From positions 434,001 through 498,000 of the forward strand of contig NZ_AP023410.1 in assembly GCF_000193495.2 (NCBI RefSeq): DNA of 64,000 nt, in the 5' to 3' direction. This document shows positions 16,195 to 24,374 of this stretch, piece after piece. The position numbers were made by a program, and so were the translations under genes. The notes beneath the pieces were generated by a model that saw only the letters and a program-made list of their open reading frames with translations, had not been told where the DNA came from and made no database searches. The stretch comes from Acetobacter aceti NBRC 14818. Its GTDB lineage: Bacteria; Pseudomonadota; Alphaproteobacteria; Acetobacterales; Acetobacteraceae. Positions within the stretch are counted from its first letter, which is position 1, and the number at the start of each line of letters is the position of its first letter.

Positions 16195-18024
16195 TCAGGC
16201 AGATAAATCCCGGATAAAAAAAGTTGTGTTCTCACGACCCTGCCATGTATCGACACGTAGCCATCCCACGATATTCAATGTAGGCCGGCTCAGATTTTCC
16301 AATGTATCCAGTATCGCATCGTTTTTGACATTGAACATGACGGCATTGATCTTGCGATTGCCTTCACCAGACAGCGTCAGACGTATTGATCGCTTGTTTG
16401 CTCCAATCCGGAAGAAACGATCCACCTTGACATCTGCTATTGCCAGAACAGGTTCTTCATTGCCCTGCCCAAAAGGGGCAAGAACGCCAAGAGCTTTTGC
16501 CAGATCAGAAGTCGCGGCGCTGGGAGGAATAATGGCGTCCACTGAAAGGAACGGTTTCTTGGGATAGACTCTGACCGCCTCAAAACGCTCATTCAGGAAA
16601 GCGTGAAATGCGGGCAAGTCTTCTCGGGCAAGAGTAAATCCACACGCCGCTGCATGACCGCCTGCCGCGATGAGAAGGCCATGTTCCTTGGCGGCAATGA
16701 CTGCAGCACCCACGTCGAAGCCGGGAATGGAGCGTCCTGATCCCTTGAGCTTCCCATGCTCGTCTTCGGAAGCGACAAAAGAAGGGCGGTTGAATTCGTC
16801 CTTGATACGGCTTGCAACAATTCCGACGACGCCGGCATGCCAGTCTTGGCTCGTGACGAGGAGGGCGGCATTGCCTGCATCGAACTGAAGACGGGCCTGC
16901 TCCATCGCGGCATCCAGAATGTCTGCTTCTACATCCTGCCGCTTACGATTGACGTCATTCAGGCGTTCAGCCATCTGGCGGGCCGAAAAATCATCTTCAG
17001 CAGCCAGCAGTTTGAAACCGAGATCCGATTCAGCAATCCGGCCGCCTGCATTGATCCTTGGACCCAGCGCGAAACCGCATGAAAAAGCGTTGGGTTTCTC
17101 AACGACGCTCGCAATTTCCATCAGCGTGCGTAGCCCGACACGCTGACGCTTTCCCATCACGCGCAATCCCTGATGGACAAAAGCGCGGTTAATGTCCTGC
17201 AAAGGCATGACGTCGCAGATGGTAGCAAGCGCGACCAGATCCAGACAGGCGAGTAGATCCGGCTCGGGCTGGTCTTCGGAAAAATAGCCGTTGCAACGCA
17301 AGGCGCGCGTCGTTGCGATCAGCGTGACAAACGTGAGAGCCGCTGCACAGAGATGGTTCAGGCCAGAAGCGCAGTCTGGCTGATTGGGATTGACCAGCGC
17401 ATGAATGTCGGGAAGCGACAGTTCCGCTTTGTGATGATCAATGACAACCACATCAGCTTTCTGCTTCAGGCAGGACAGAATGGAAGCAGCGGCTGTGCCG
17501 CAATCCAGGCAGACAACAAGGGATGCCCCGCGCTCCACCAGTCCAAGAAGGGCCTGTTCGTTCGGGCCGTAGCCCTCCTTCATCCGATCAGGGATGTGGG
17601 TATATACGACACACCCAAACTGACGGAAATACTCTGTCAGCAGTGCTGATGAGCAGGCTCCATCAACATCATAATCGCCCAGAATACCGACGGTTTCATG
17701 ATTTTGGACAGCCTTTGCCAGACGTGCCGCAGCAACGTCCATGTCTTTCAGGCAGGAGGGATCAGGAAGAAAAGTGCGTAGCCGCGGTTCAATGAAAGCG
17801 GATGCTGTTTCCGCCTTCAGGCCACGCATCGCCATGATACGGGCAACAATTTCGGGGAGCCCGCAGGACTGCGCGATAGCGCTTCCCAACCGAAGAGTTG
17901 CTGGATCATCGGCTCCTGATCGCCAGACCCAGCGATGCCCCAGAAGACTCTCTGTGACCCCTAAAACAGGTTCTGGAAGAGTGTTTTCCTCGGTCGTGTC
18001 AGGGAGTTCCTCTTCCAGAATCAT
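16195..18024 (-). CDS. recJ: Single-stranded-DNA-specific exonuclease RecJ
   Basis: 609-residue 5'-3' exonuclease acting in RecF-pathway recombination, mismatch repair and base excision repair. DHH phosphoesterase motifs are in order: GDYDVDGACSSALL (metal-binding Asp residues), VVCLDCGTA, VVIDHHKAE (the DHH motif), and LVNPNQPDC. The DHHA1 domain carries GRIAESDLGFKLL and later GSGRSIPGFDVGAAV and AGGHAAACGFTL. An OB-type domain ends the protein. It is the last gene of a four-gene minus-strand cluster with glpX 22 bases upstream. Confidence 0.97.
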   Translation of the reverse strand: MILEEELPDTTEENTLPEPVLGVTESLLGHRWVWRSGADDPATLRLGSAIAQSCGLPEIVARIMAMRGLKAETASAFIEPRLRTFLPDPSCLKDMDVAAARLAKAVQNHETVGILGDYDVDGACSSALLTEYFRQFGCVVYTHIPDRMKEGYGPNEQALLGLVERGASLVVCLDCGTAAASILSCLKQKADVVVIDHHKAELSLPDIHALVNPNQPDCASGLNHLCAAALTFVTLIATTRALRCNGYFSEDQPEPDLLACLDLVALATICDVMPLQDINRAFVHQGLRVMGKRQRVGLRTLMEIASVVEKPNAFSCGFALGPRINAGGRIAESDLGFKLLAAEDDFSARQMAERLNDVNRKRQDVEADILDAAMEQARLQFDAGNAALLVTSQDWHAGVVGIVASRIKDEFNRPSFVASEDEHGKLKGSGRSIPGFDVGAAVIAAKEHGLLIAAGGHAAACGFTLAREDLPAFHAFLNERFEAVRVYPKKPFLSVDAIIPPSAATSDLAKALGVLAPFGQGNEEPVLAIADVKVDRFFRIGANKRSIRLTLSGEGNRKINAVMFNVKNDAILDTLENLSRPTLNIVGWLRVDTWQGRENTTFFIRDLSA

Positions 18025-18046
18025 CGTATGAGCCGTTCAAGAGCGC

Positions 18047-19045
18047 TCAGGAAACGCTCCAGGTCTTGGTGTTGTAGTTATGGTAGCCCTCAATAAAGCG
18101 AAGCGTGCCGGACTTTGAGCGCATCACGAGGGAGTGAGTCACGGAGCGATGCGGCATACGCTTCACACCTTTCAGCAGGAACCCGGTGGTGACGCCCGTT
18201 GCGGAGAAAAGCACATCGCCGGAAGCCAGATCATGCAGGCCGAGCTTGCGGTCCGGCTGCTTGTTGGGGTTCATCTTCTGGGCGCGTTCACGCTGCGCGT
18301 CGTCTTCAAACATCAGACGGGCCTGCATCTGGCCACCCATGCAACGGACTGCTGCCGCTGCCAGAACACCTTCAGGCGCGCCGCCAGAACCGGCGTAAAT
18401 ATCAACAGAAGAGGTCTCAAGACACGCAGCAATACCAGCCGCCACATCACCATCGGAGATCAGACGGACACGGGCTCCAGCCTCGCGGGTCTTGGCAATC
18501 AGTTCTTCATGGCGCTCACGCTCAAGCGCGCACAGCGTGATGTCACCGATATGGCGACCGCGAGCCTTTGCGAGGTTGCGAAGGTTCTCGCCAATCGATG
18601 CGTCAAGGTCGATCACATCGTCAGGAAGACCTGCGCCGACAATCAGCTTGTCCATATAGACGTCTGGTGCGTGCAGGAAATTGCCACGCTCTGCGAGCGC
18701 CACGACAGTAATCGCGTTTGGCATGTCCTTGGCGCAGAGATTGGTGCCTTCCAGCGGATCGACAGCGATGTCCATTGCCGGACCGCCAGCGCCAACCTTC
18801 TCACCGATATAGAGCATCGGCGCTTCGTCCATCTCGCCTTCACCGATGACGACCGTGCCATCAATGGCGACCGTATCGAAAGCCTTGCGCATGGCTTCCA
18901 CCGCTGCGCCATCGGCATCGTTCTTCTTGCCGCGACCCGTCCAGCGAGCGGACGCCACGGCTGCGGCTTCGGTGACACGAACCAGCTCAAGGGCCAGATT
19001 TCGGTCCGAGACGACGTAGGAGGGGGTATTCGTTTCGGCCGACAT
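18047..19045 (-). CDS. glpX: Class II fructose-1,6-bisphosphatase (GlpX)
   Basis: 332 residues. Hydrolyses fructose 1,6-bisphosphate to fructose 6-phosphate in gluconeogenesis and the pentose phosphate cycle. Lithium-sensitive phosphatase motifs are present: VVIGEGEMDEAPMLYIGE and DIAVDPLEGTNLCA hold the metal ligands, and GSGGAPEGVLAAAAVRC is typical of GlpX. It lies between hom and recJ in a conserved alphaproteobacterial order. In acetic acid bacteria, which often lack a working phosphofructokinase, this step supports sugar cycling. That comment is family knowledge, not visible here. Confidence 0.97.
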   Translation of the reverse strand: MSAETNTPSYVVSDRNLALELVRVTEAAAVASARWTGRGKKNDADGAAVEAMRKAFDTVAIDGTVVIGEGEMDEAPMLYIGEKVGAGGPAMDIAVDPLEGTNLCAKDMPNAITVVALAERGNFLHAPDVYMDKLIVGAGLPDDVIDLDASIGENLRNLAKARGRHIGDITLCALERERHEELIAKTREAGARVRLISDGDVAAGIAACLETSSVDIYAGSGGAPEGVLAAAAVRCMGGQMQARLMFEDDAQRERAQKMNPNKQPDRKLGLHDLASGDVLFSATGVTTGFLLKGVKRMPHRSVTHSLVMRSKSGTLRFIEGYHNYNTKTWSVS

Positions 19046-19129
19046 ATCTGTTGCTCCGGTCAGAAAAATGACGTGGCTTTAAGCCATGTTAATAATTGAT
19101 GGTACCACCCGAGAAGGCTGAGGTCGAGA

Positions 19130-20452
19130 TCAGAAGTTTTCGATGCGAATGAGCACAGGCTCCGCTGAGACTACATCCAGAGCAGCAATGCGCTGACGGG
19201 CGGCCTGCATTGCACTTTCATCAGTCGGATGCGTGACCAGTACCAGCGGCACGTTCTGCTCCTGTTTTGCGGAAGGATGCTGGATCATGCTGCTGAGGGA
19301 AACGCCACAATCACGCAGGATGGCGGTGATGTCGGCAATCACGCCAGCACGGTCTGCAACACTGAGACGCAGATAGAATGCGCCATGCCATTCAGATGCC
19401 GGACGGCTCTGTGTGGCTTTCAGTGTGGTCACATCCGTGCCCCAGACCGGGACGGTGTTGCCACGTGCAATGTCGATGATATCGGCGGCAACAGCACTTG
19501 CAGTCGGGCCAGCACCAGCGCCACGACCTTCGACCATCAGACGACCGACAAAGGTGCCTTCAGCAATGACGGCGTTGAACACACCATCAACCTGAGCAAT
19601 CGGTGTTGCTTCCGGCACAAGACAGGGCGCGACACGAGCTTCCACGCCCCGCTCGGACTGACGGGCCAGACCAAGCAGCTTGATGCGATAGCCCAGCGTG
19701 CGGGCAAAAGTCAGATCAAGCGCGCCGATGCAGCGGATGCCCTCAACATGCACGCTGTCGAACTCGACAGGCTGACCGAAGGCGAGGGAAGCAAGGATCG
19801 TCAGCTTGTGGGCTGCATCGATTCCGTCAACGTCTGTGGAAGGATCAGCTTCCGCGTAGCCCAGTTCCTGAGCTTCAGCGAGCACGTCGCTGAAGTCACG
19901 TCCGGTTTCCCGCATTGCAGTCAGGATGTAGTTGCAGGTGCCATTTAGAATGCCACCAATGGACAGCAAACGATCCGCAGCCAGACCTTCCCGGACCGTC
20001 TTGATGGCGGGGATGCCGCCAGCGACAGCCGCTTCAAACAGCAGTGGCGCATTGTTGGCAGCACTCAGGCGGGCGAGGCTGTCCCCATGCACGGCCAGAA
20101 GCGCCTTGTTCGCTGTCACTACGGCCTTGCCTGCCTTCAGGGCAGCTTCAACCAGCGAGCGGGCGGTGCCTTCGGAGCCGCCGATCAGTTCGACAACGAC
20201 ATCGACATTCGGATCAGAGGCGAGATCGACGGCATTGCTGTGCCATGTGAGGGCGCTCAGATCGATACCGCGATCACGCGTCTTGTCACGGGCAGCGACA
20301 GCCGTGATTTCGATCGGGCGACCGGCCCGCTTTGTAATGATATCCGCGTTGTCACGCAGGAGAATGGCAAGACCGGCACCTACTGTGCCGAGACCCGCAA
20401 CACCAAGGCGCAGCGGGGTTTTGGAAGCGACGTCTCCTTTAGACGAACTCAC
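19130..20452 (-). CDS. hom: Homoserine dehydrogenase
   Basis: 440 residues. Reduces aspartate semialdehyde to homoserine for threonine and methionine synthesis. The NAD(P)-binding motif GVAGLGTVGAGLA is at the N-terminus; VVTANKALLA, GILNGTCNYILTAM and AEADPSTDVDGIDAAHKL are core catalytic-domain motifs. A C-terminal ACT domain starts near YLRLSVADRAGVIADI, as expected for a threonine-regulated enzyme. The start codon overlaps the stop of the upstream aminotransferase by 4 bases (ATGA), so the two are translationally coupled. Confidence 0.97.
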   Translation of the reverse strand: MSSSKGDVASKTPLRLGVAGLGTVGAGLAILLRDNADIITKRAGRPIEITAVAARDKTRDRGIDLSALTWHSNAVDLASDPNVDVVVELIGGSEGTARSLVEAALKAGKAVVTANKALLAVHGDSLARLSAANNAPLLFEAAVAGGIPAIKTVREGLAADRLLSIGGILNGTCNYILTAMRETGRDFSDVLAEAQELGYAEADPSTDVDGIDAAHKLTILASLAFGQPVEFDSVHVEGIRCIGALDLTFARTLGYRIKLLGLARQSERGVEARVAPCLVPEATPIAQVDGVFNAVIAEGTFVGRLMVEGRGAGAGPTASAVAADIIDIARGNTVPVWGTDVTTLKATQSRPASEWHGAFYLRLSVADRAGVIADITAILRDCGVSLSSMIQHPSAKQEQNVPLVLVTHPTDESAMQAARQRIAALDVVSAEPVLIRIENF

Positions 20453-21693
20453 GACGCGGTATCCTCCAGAGCGGACTGTTTCTGTTGTGGGCCCTGTTGG
20501 CTGGGCCCGTTAATGCCATTGGCGTTCAGGAAGCCCTTGATGGCGCGGGTTGCCTGACGCAGACGCTGGGTGTTCTCCACCAGACCGATACGCACGAACC
20601 CTTCGCCATGCTCACCGAAGCCAAGCCCCGGCGCGACGGCCACACCCGCTTCCTGCAGGAGTAGCTTGGAGAACGCGACGCTTCCCATATCCCGGAACTT
20701 CTCGGGGATCGGCGCCCAAGCGAACATCGAGCCTTCCGGCTTGGGAACATCCCAGCCGGCAGCGTGCAGGCCACGCAGCAGCACGTCGCGGCGATCTTTG
20801 TAGAGCTGGCGAATTTCCGCCACGCAATCCTGCGGACCGCTGAGTGCTGCGACAGCCGCGACCTGAATTGGTGTGAACGCACCGTAATCGAGGTAGGATT
20901 TGATCCGTGCCAGCGCTTCGATCAGGCGCGGATTTCCGGCGGCGAAGCCCATCCGCCAACCCGCCATCGAATAGGTCTTCGACAGTGAAGTGAACTCGAC
21001 GGCGATATCTTTCGCTCCTTCGACCGCCAGAATGGAAGGCGGCACGAGGTCGCCGAAATAAATCTCGGCATAGGCCAGATCGGACAGGATGAAGATTTCT
21101 TCCCGACGGCAGAATTTGACGATTTCCTTGTAGAAATCGAGGTCTGCCAGATACGCCGTCGGGTTGGACGGGAAGTTGACGATCAGTGCAGTCGGCTTCG
21201 GCACCGAATGACGCACGGCACGCTCAAGAGCGCGCAGCATCTCGTCATCAGGATAGGCCGGGATCGAGCGCACGGACGCGCCAGCAATGATGAAGCCGAA
21301 CTGATGGATCGGGTAAGACGGGTTCGGAACCAGAATAGTGTCGCCTGGGCTTGTGATGGCTGAAGCCAGATTGGCGAGACCTTCCTTGGAACCCAGTGTC
21401 GCGATGACTTCCGTATCCGGATCAAGCTTCACGTTGAAACGGCGGTCATAATAGCCAGCCAGAGCCTTGCGCAGGCCGGGAATGCCACGACTGACCGAAT
21501 ATCCGTGACTGCGTGGGTCCGCGACGGTCTCCACAAGCTTCTTCACGATATGCGAGGGAGTCGGGCTGTCCGGATTTCCCATGCCGAGGTCAATGATATC
21601 CTCGCCCCGCGCTCGGGCTGCGGCCTTGGCTTTGTTGACCTCCGCGAAAACGTAGGGAGGAAGGCGACGGATACGATGGAACTCTTCGGTCAT
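20449..21693 (-). CDS. PLP-dependent aminotransferase (AlaC / LL-diaminopimelate aminotransferase-like)
   Basis: 414 residues, class I/II fold. DLGMGNPDSPTPSHIV, VNFPSNPTAYLAD (with Thr in the usual NPTG place) and SLSKTYSMAGWRMGFAAGN, with the Schiff-base lysine, are clear. The C-terminus has EGFVRIGLVEN. The closest families are AlaC-type alanine/2-oxobutyrate and LL-diaminopimelate aminotransferases; in Alphaproteobacteria this gene regularly precedes hom. Its substrate cannot be fixed from sequence. The last 25 residues are glutamine-rich and poorly conserved. First gene of the cluster leading to hom, glpX and recJ. Confidence 0.88.
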   Translation of the reverse strand: MTEEFHRIRRLPPYVFAEVNKAKAAARARGEDIIDLGMGNPDSPTPSHIVKKLVETVADPRSHGYSVSRGIPGLRKALAGYYDRRFNVKLDPDTEVIATLGSKEGLANLASAITSPGDTILVPNPSYPIHQFGFIIAGASVRSIPAYPDDEMLRALERAVRHSVPKPTALIVNFPSNPTAYLADLDFYKEIVKFCRREEIFILSDLAYAEIYFGDLVPPSILAVEGAKDIAVEFTSLSKTYSMAGWRMGFAAGNPRLIEALARIKSYLDYGAFTPIQVAAVAALSGPQDCVAEIRQLYKDRRDVLLRGLHAAGWDVPKPEGSMFAWAPIPEKFRDMGSVAFSKLLLQEAGVAVAPGLGFGEHGEGFVRIGLVENTQRLRQATRAIKGFLNANGINGPSQQGPQQKQSALEDTAS

Positions 21694-21834
21694 GACCGGA
21701 CTGTCCTGAGTGGCTCTTACGGCTCTTGCTGCCAGAATGGCGGGGAAAAAGGTATAGGAAGGGATGAGGGTGGTGGCAAGGTTCCGACTGTCAGCGGGTG
21801 TCGCTCTTCTGGTTTCATAATGTCGGGATTCATT

Positions 21835-21904
21835 AGAGTCGTAAGAATCTTGAAAATACGTGTATCAAAAGAGTCGTAAGAATCTTGAAAATACGTGTAT
21901 CAAA
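21835..21904. repeat. Perfect 35-bp tandem duplication in the GDSL-esterase promoter region
   Basis: Two identical, directly abutting 35-base units (21835-21869 and 21870-21904), each containing TTGAAAATACGTGTATC. The core ATACGTGTAT is an imperfect palindrome. The second unit supplies the -35 of a possible promoter for the downstream gene. Only two copies exist and there is no spacer, so it is not a CRISPR. Confidence 0.9.
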
Positions 21905-21913
21905 GTATATTGT
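21885..21913 (+). promoter_or_regulatory. Putative promoter of the GDSL esterase gene
   Basis: TTGAAA at 21885-21890 is followed after 17 bases by TATTGT at 21908-21913, about 50 bases before the ATG at 21966. The -35 lies within the second copy of the 35-bp duplication. The region just after it (TATATTGT twice around 21906-21935) could be an operator. Confidence 0.4.
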
Positions 21914-21965
21914 TTTCATAACGAAATATATTGTCTTGTCGCATCCGTGACCTGAGGGAATTCTC

Positions 21966-22919
21966 ATGACTGGTAACAGCCGTTTCGTCAGTCGTCTGGT
22001 CGGGTGCGTTACTGTCATTATGGGTCTTGCCTGCGGAATGACTGAAGTCCGGGCAAAGCCACCTTCCTTCAGTCACGTTTATGTTTTTGGTGACAGCTAC
22101 AGTGATAACGGGGCTGCTCTGATGGTCTCGGAAGAAGCCGTAAAGGTGAAAATTCCGGATGCGATCGTGCTGCCCGCTGCGCCGGAAAGCGGCCTGTATT
22201 GGCAGGGGCGATGGAGCAACGGCCCGACAGCCGTCGAACTGCTGGCCAAAAAGATTGGCGCGGGATTGAGTGATTATGCCGTCGGTGGCGCACGCTGCGG
22301 GAGCGGAAATTATTACAGTTGGCTCGATAGTTGGCGTGACACCGGCCTGCGGGGACAGGTGCTCAGCTTTCTGTCGCAGCTCCAGACACTCGACCCAAAG
22401 GCGCTGTATGTTGTCGGAGCCTCAGCCAATGATCTGTTTCAGAAAATCGACTTCGCAAAACCTGTTTCCATTCCGGACGCTGCCAACCAGTGCGCGACCG
22501 ATGTAAGGGATGTCATTGCTCTGCTCCAAAGTGGCGGAGCGCGTCATTTTCTTGTTTTTGGTGTCTACGCTCTCGATCGTGTGCCGGCTGTGGCCAACAC
22601 GCCTGCCGCAGTCAGTCAGGCGCGGGAGTTTGAAGACGCATTTGACAGCAAAATGCAGGTAATGCTGTCCGGCATGAACAAGATGCCAGACACAACATTG
22701 AACTGGTTTTCCTGGCGTAAAGCGACGGAGGAACTGGTCCGTTCCAGCAAGGATTCAGGTCTGGCCAACGTTGAGACGCCCTGTCAGATCACGTTACCAA
22801 AGCCCCAGAAAGCCTGCGCAAAACCTGATGCTTACCTGTGGTGGGATGAATATCATCCGACACGCCATGCTCATGCCCTGATAGCCACACGAATGGTTGA
22901 AGCTCTGCAACAACCCTGA
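21966..22919 (+). CDS. Secreted GDSL/SGNH-family lipase or esterase
   Basis: 317 residues. A signal peptide precedes AKPPSF (cleavage after VRA). Block I, YVFGDSYSDNGAAL, has the nucleophilic serine; GGARCGSGNYYSWL and VVGASANDLFQ give blocks II and III with the oxyanion Gly and Asn; WWDEYHPTRHAHALI near the C-terminus has the catalytic Asp and His. It belongs to the same superfamily as thermolabile haemolysin and plant-type GDSL esterases. The location is periplasmic or extracellular. It stands alone, in front of a probable terminator, with an unusual duplicated promoter region. The natural ester substrate is unknown. Confidence 0.9.
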   Translation: MTGNSRFVSRLVGCVTVIMGLACGMTEVRAKPPSFSHVYVFGDSYSDNGAALMVSEEAVKVKIPDAIVLPAAPESGLYWQGRWSNGPTAVELLAKKIGAGLSDYAVGGARCGSGNYYSWLDSWRDTGLRGQVLSFLSQLQTLDPKALYVVGASANDLFQKIDFAKPVSIPDAANQCATDVRDVIALLQSGGARHFLVFGVYALDRVPAVANTPAAVSQAREFEDAFDSKMQVMLSGMNKMPDTTLNWFSWRKATEELVRSSKDSGLANVETPCQITLPKPQKACAKPDAYLWWDEYHPTRHAHALIATRMVEALQQP

Positions 22920-22937
22920 TTTTGCCAGTGATCGCAT

Positions 22938-22961
22938 GAAATCGGAGATCAACTCCGTTTC
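22938..22961 (+). terminator. Putative terminator after the GDSL esterase
   Basis: Arms GAAATCGGAG and CTCCGTTTC around a loop ATCAA form an eight- to nine-pair stem with one unpaired base. It lies about 18 bases after the stop codon. The following T content is only moderate. Confidence 0.5.
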
Positions 22962-23044
22962 ACTCTTTGTCGGTACTATTGTTTTGTTACCTCGTCTCAT
23001 GCTCTGGATGAGAACAAGAAAAACAATAAGAACCGGTGACAAGC

Positions 23045-24364
23045 ATGTCAGAGCAAAACGTCATTGAGGCGCATACGTCTCAGGACATCCGTCTGAATCA
23101 GATATTCAGCAAGGTCACGCTGCGGCTGATCCCTTATATCTTTGTCTGTTATCTCTTTAATTATCTCGACCGTGTGAATGTCGGCTTCGCCAAGCTGAGC
23201 ATGCTGGACAGCCTCCACATGAGTGAGACGGCCTATGGGCTAGGAGCGGGGATTTTCTTTCTTGGCTACATTGCATGCGGCATTCCCAGCAATCTCATGC
23301 TGGCGAAAATCGGCGCCCGACGCTGGCTGGCGCTGATCATGATCGTGTGGGGCTGGCTTTCAACCAGTCTGATGTTCGTTGAAACGACGACCGGATTTTA
23401 TATCCTGCGTTTCCTGACGGGTGCTGCGGAAGCCGGGTTTTTCCCCGGCATGGTGCTTTACCTCACGCAATGGTTTCCCGCGCAGCGACAGGGCAGGGCG
23501 CTCACCCTTTTCATGGCGGCCATTCCGCTCTCCGGTGTGCTGGGAAGTCCTCTCTCTGGTCTCATCATGAACTGGTTCAGGGGCAACAGCCACGGGTTTG
23601 AAGCCTGGCAGTGGCTCTTCCTGCTGGAAGGACTGCCAACAGTGCTCCTCGGTATCGGCATGTTTCTGTTCCTGCGTGATTCGGCTGATGAGGTTGCGTG
23701 GCTGAATGCAGAAGAAAAAGGGCTGCTGTCGGATACACTCGCTCAGGATCGGCAAAATCGCCCCAGACAGGTCTCGGCCAGATTTTCCGAGGTAGTGCGT
23801 AGCCCAGCTATATGGATATTGGGCCTGCTGTATTTCTGCATTCAGAGCAGCGTCTATGCGATCAATTTCTGGCTGCCGACCATCATCAGGAACATCGGTT
23901 TTCATGATGTGGGCGTCATTGGATGGGTAAGCGCCATTCCCTATCTGGGAGCCTGTTTTTTCATGATTGCGGCCGGCCGTTCTTCAGACCAACGCCGTGA
24001 GCGGCGCTGGCATCTCGCCATTCCGCTTCTTATGGCGGCTTTTGGGCTCGCCTGTTCCGCCGCGTTTCACGACAACGCGCTGATCTCGGTTGCGGGACTG
24101 ACCATTGCCACGGCAGGAGCATTGAGCGGTCTGCCCCTTTTCTGGCCGCTGAGTAATGGTTTCCTGAGCGCCGAGGCGGCTGCCGGTGGCGTGGCGTTGA
24201 TCAACTCACTGGGGCAGTTGGCCGGTTTTCTCAGTCCGTATTTCGTGGGCTGGATCAAGGATGCAACTGGCAGAACCGATATGGCTCTCTACGGCCTTGT
24301 AGCGTTGGCGCTGCTGGGAGTGATGATCGTTCTGAGGATACCGGCAGAGCGTGTCAGTCGCTGA
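23045..24364 (+). CDS. MFS transporter, anion:cation symporter (ACS) family
   Basis: About 439 residues with 12 predicted membrane helices. NYLDRVNVGFAKLSM in helix 1 and FFLGYIACGIPSNLMLAKIGARRWLA are signatures of the ACS family, whose members take up organic anions such as phthalate, sugar acids, tartrate or pantothenate. GAAEAGFFPGMVLYLTQWFPAQRQGRA is the helix 4-5 motif. I take ATG 23045, since the in-frame GTG at 23036 overlaps the likely ribosome-binding GGTGA. The substrate is not predictable. Convergent with the FUSC gene. Confidence 0.88.
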   Translation: MSEQNVIEAHTSQDIRLNQIFSKVTLRLIPYIFVCYLFNYLDRVNVGFAKLSMLDSLHMSETAYGLGAGIFFLGYIACGIPSNLMLAKIGARRWLALIMIVWGWLSTSLMFVETTTGFYILRFLTGAAEAGFFPGMVLYLTQWFPAQRQGRALTLFMAAIPLSGVLGSPLSGLIMNWFRGNSHGFEAWQWLFLLEGLPTVLLGIGMFLFLRDSADEVAWLNAEEKGLLSDTLAQDRQNRPRQVSARFSEVVRSPAIWILGLLYFCIQSSVYAINFWLPTIIRNIGFHDVGVIGWVSAIPYLGACFFMIAAGRSSDQRRERRWHLAIPLLMAAFGLACSAAFHDNALISVAGLTIATAGALSGLPLFWPLSNGFLSAEAAAGGVALINSLGQLAGFLSPYFVGWIKDATGRTDMALYGLVALALLGVMIVLRIPAERVSR

Positions 24365-24374
24365 AAGCAGAGCT

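Noticed and set aside
18134..19099. A 321-codon open frame on the plus strand
   Set aside because: It lies exactly antisense to glpX, which has full family motifs; the frame is a by-product of GC-rich codon use.
21835..21904. CRISPR array
   Set aside because: Only two units, directly abutting with no spacers and no cas genes.
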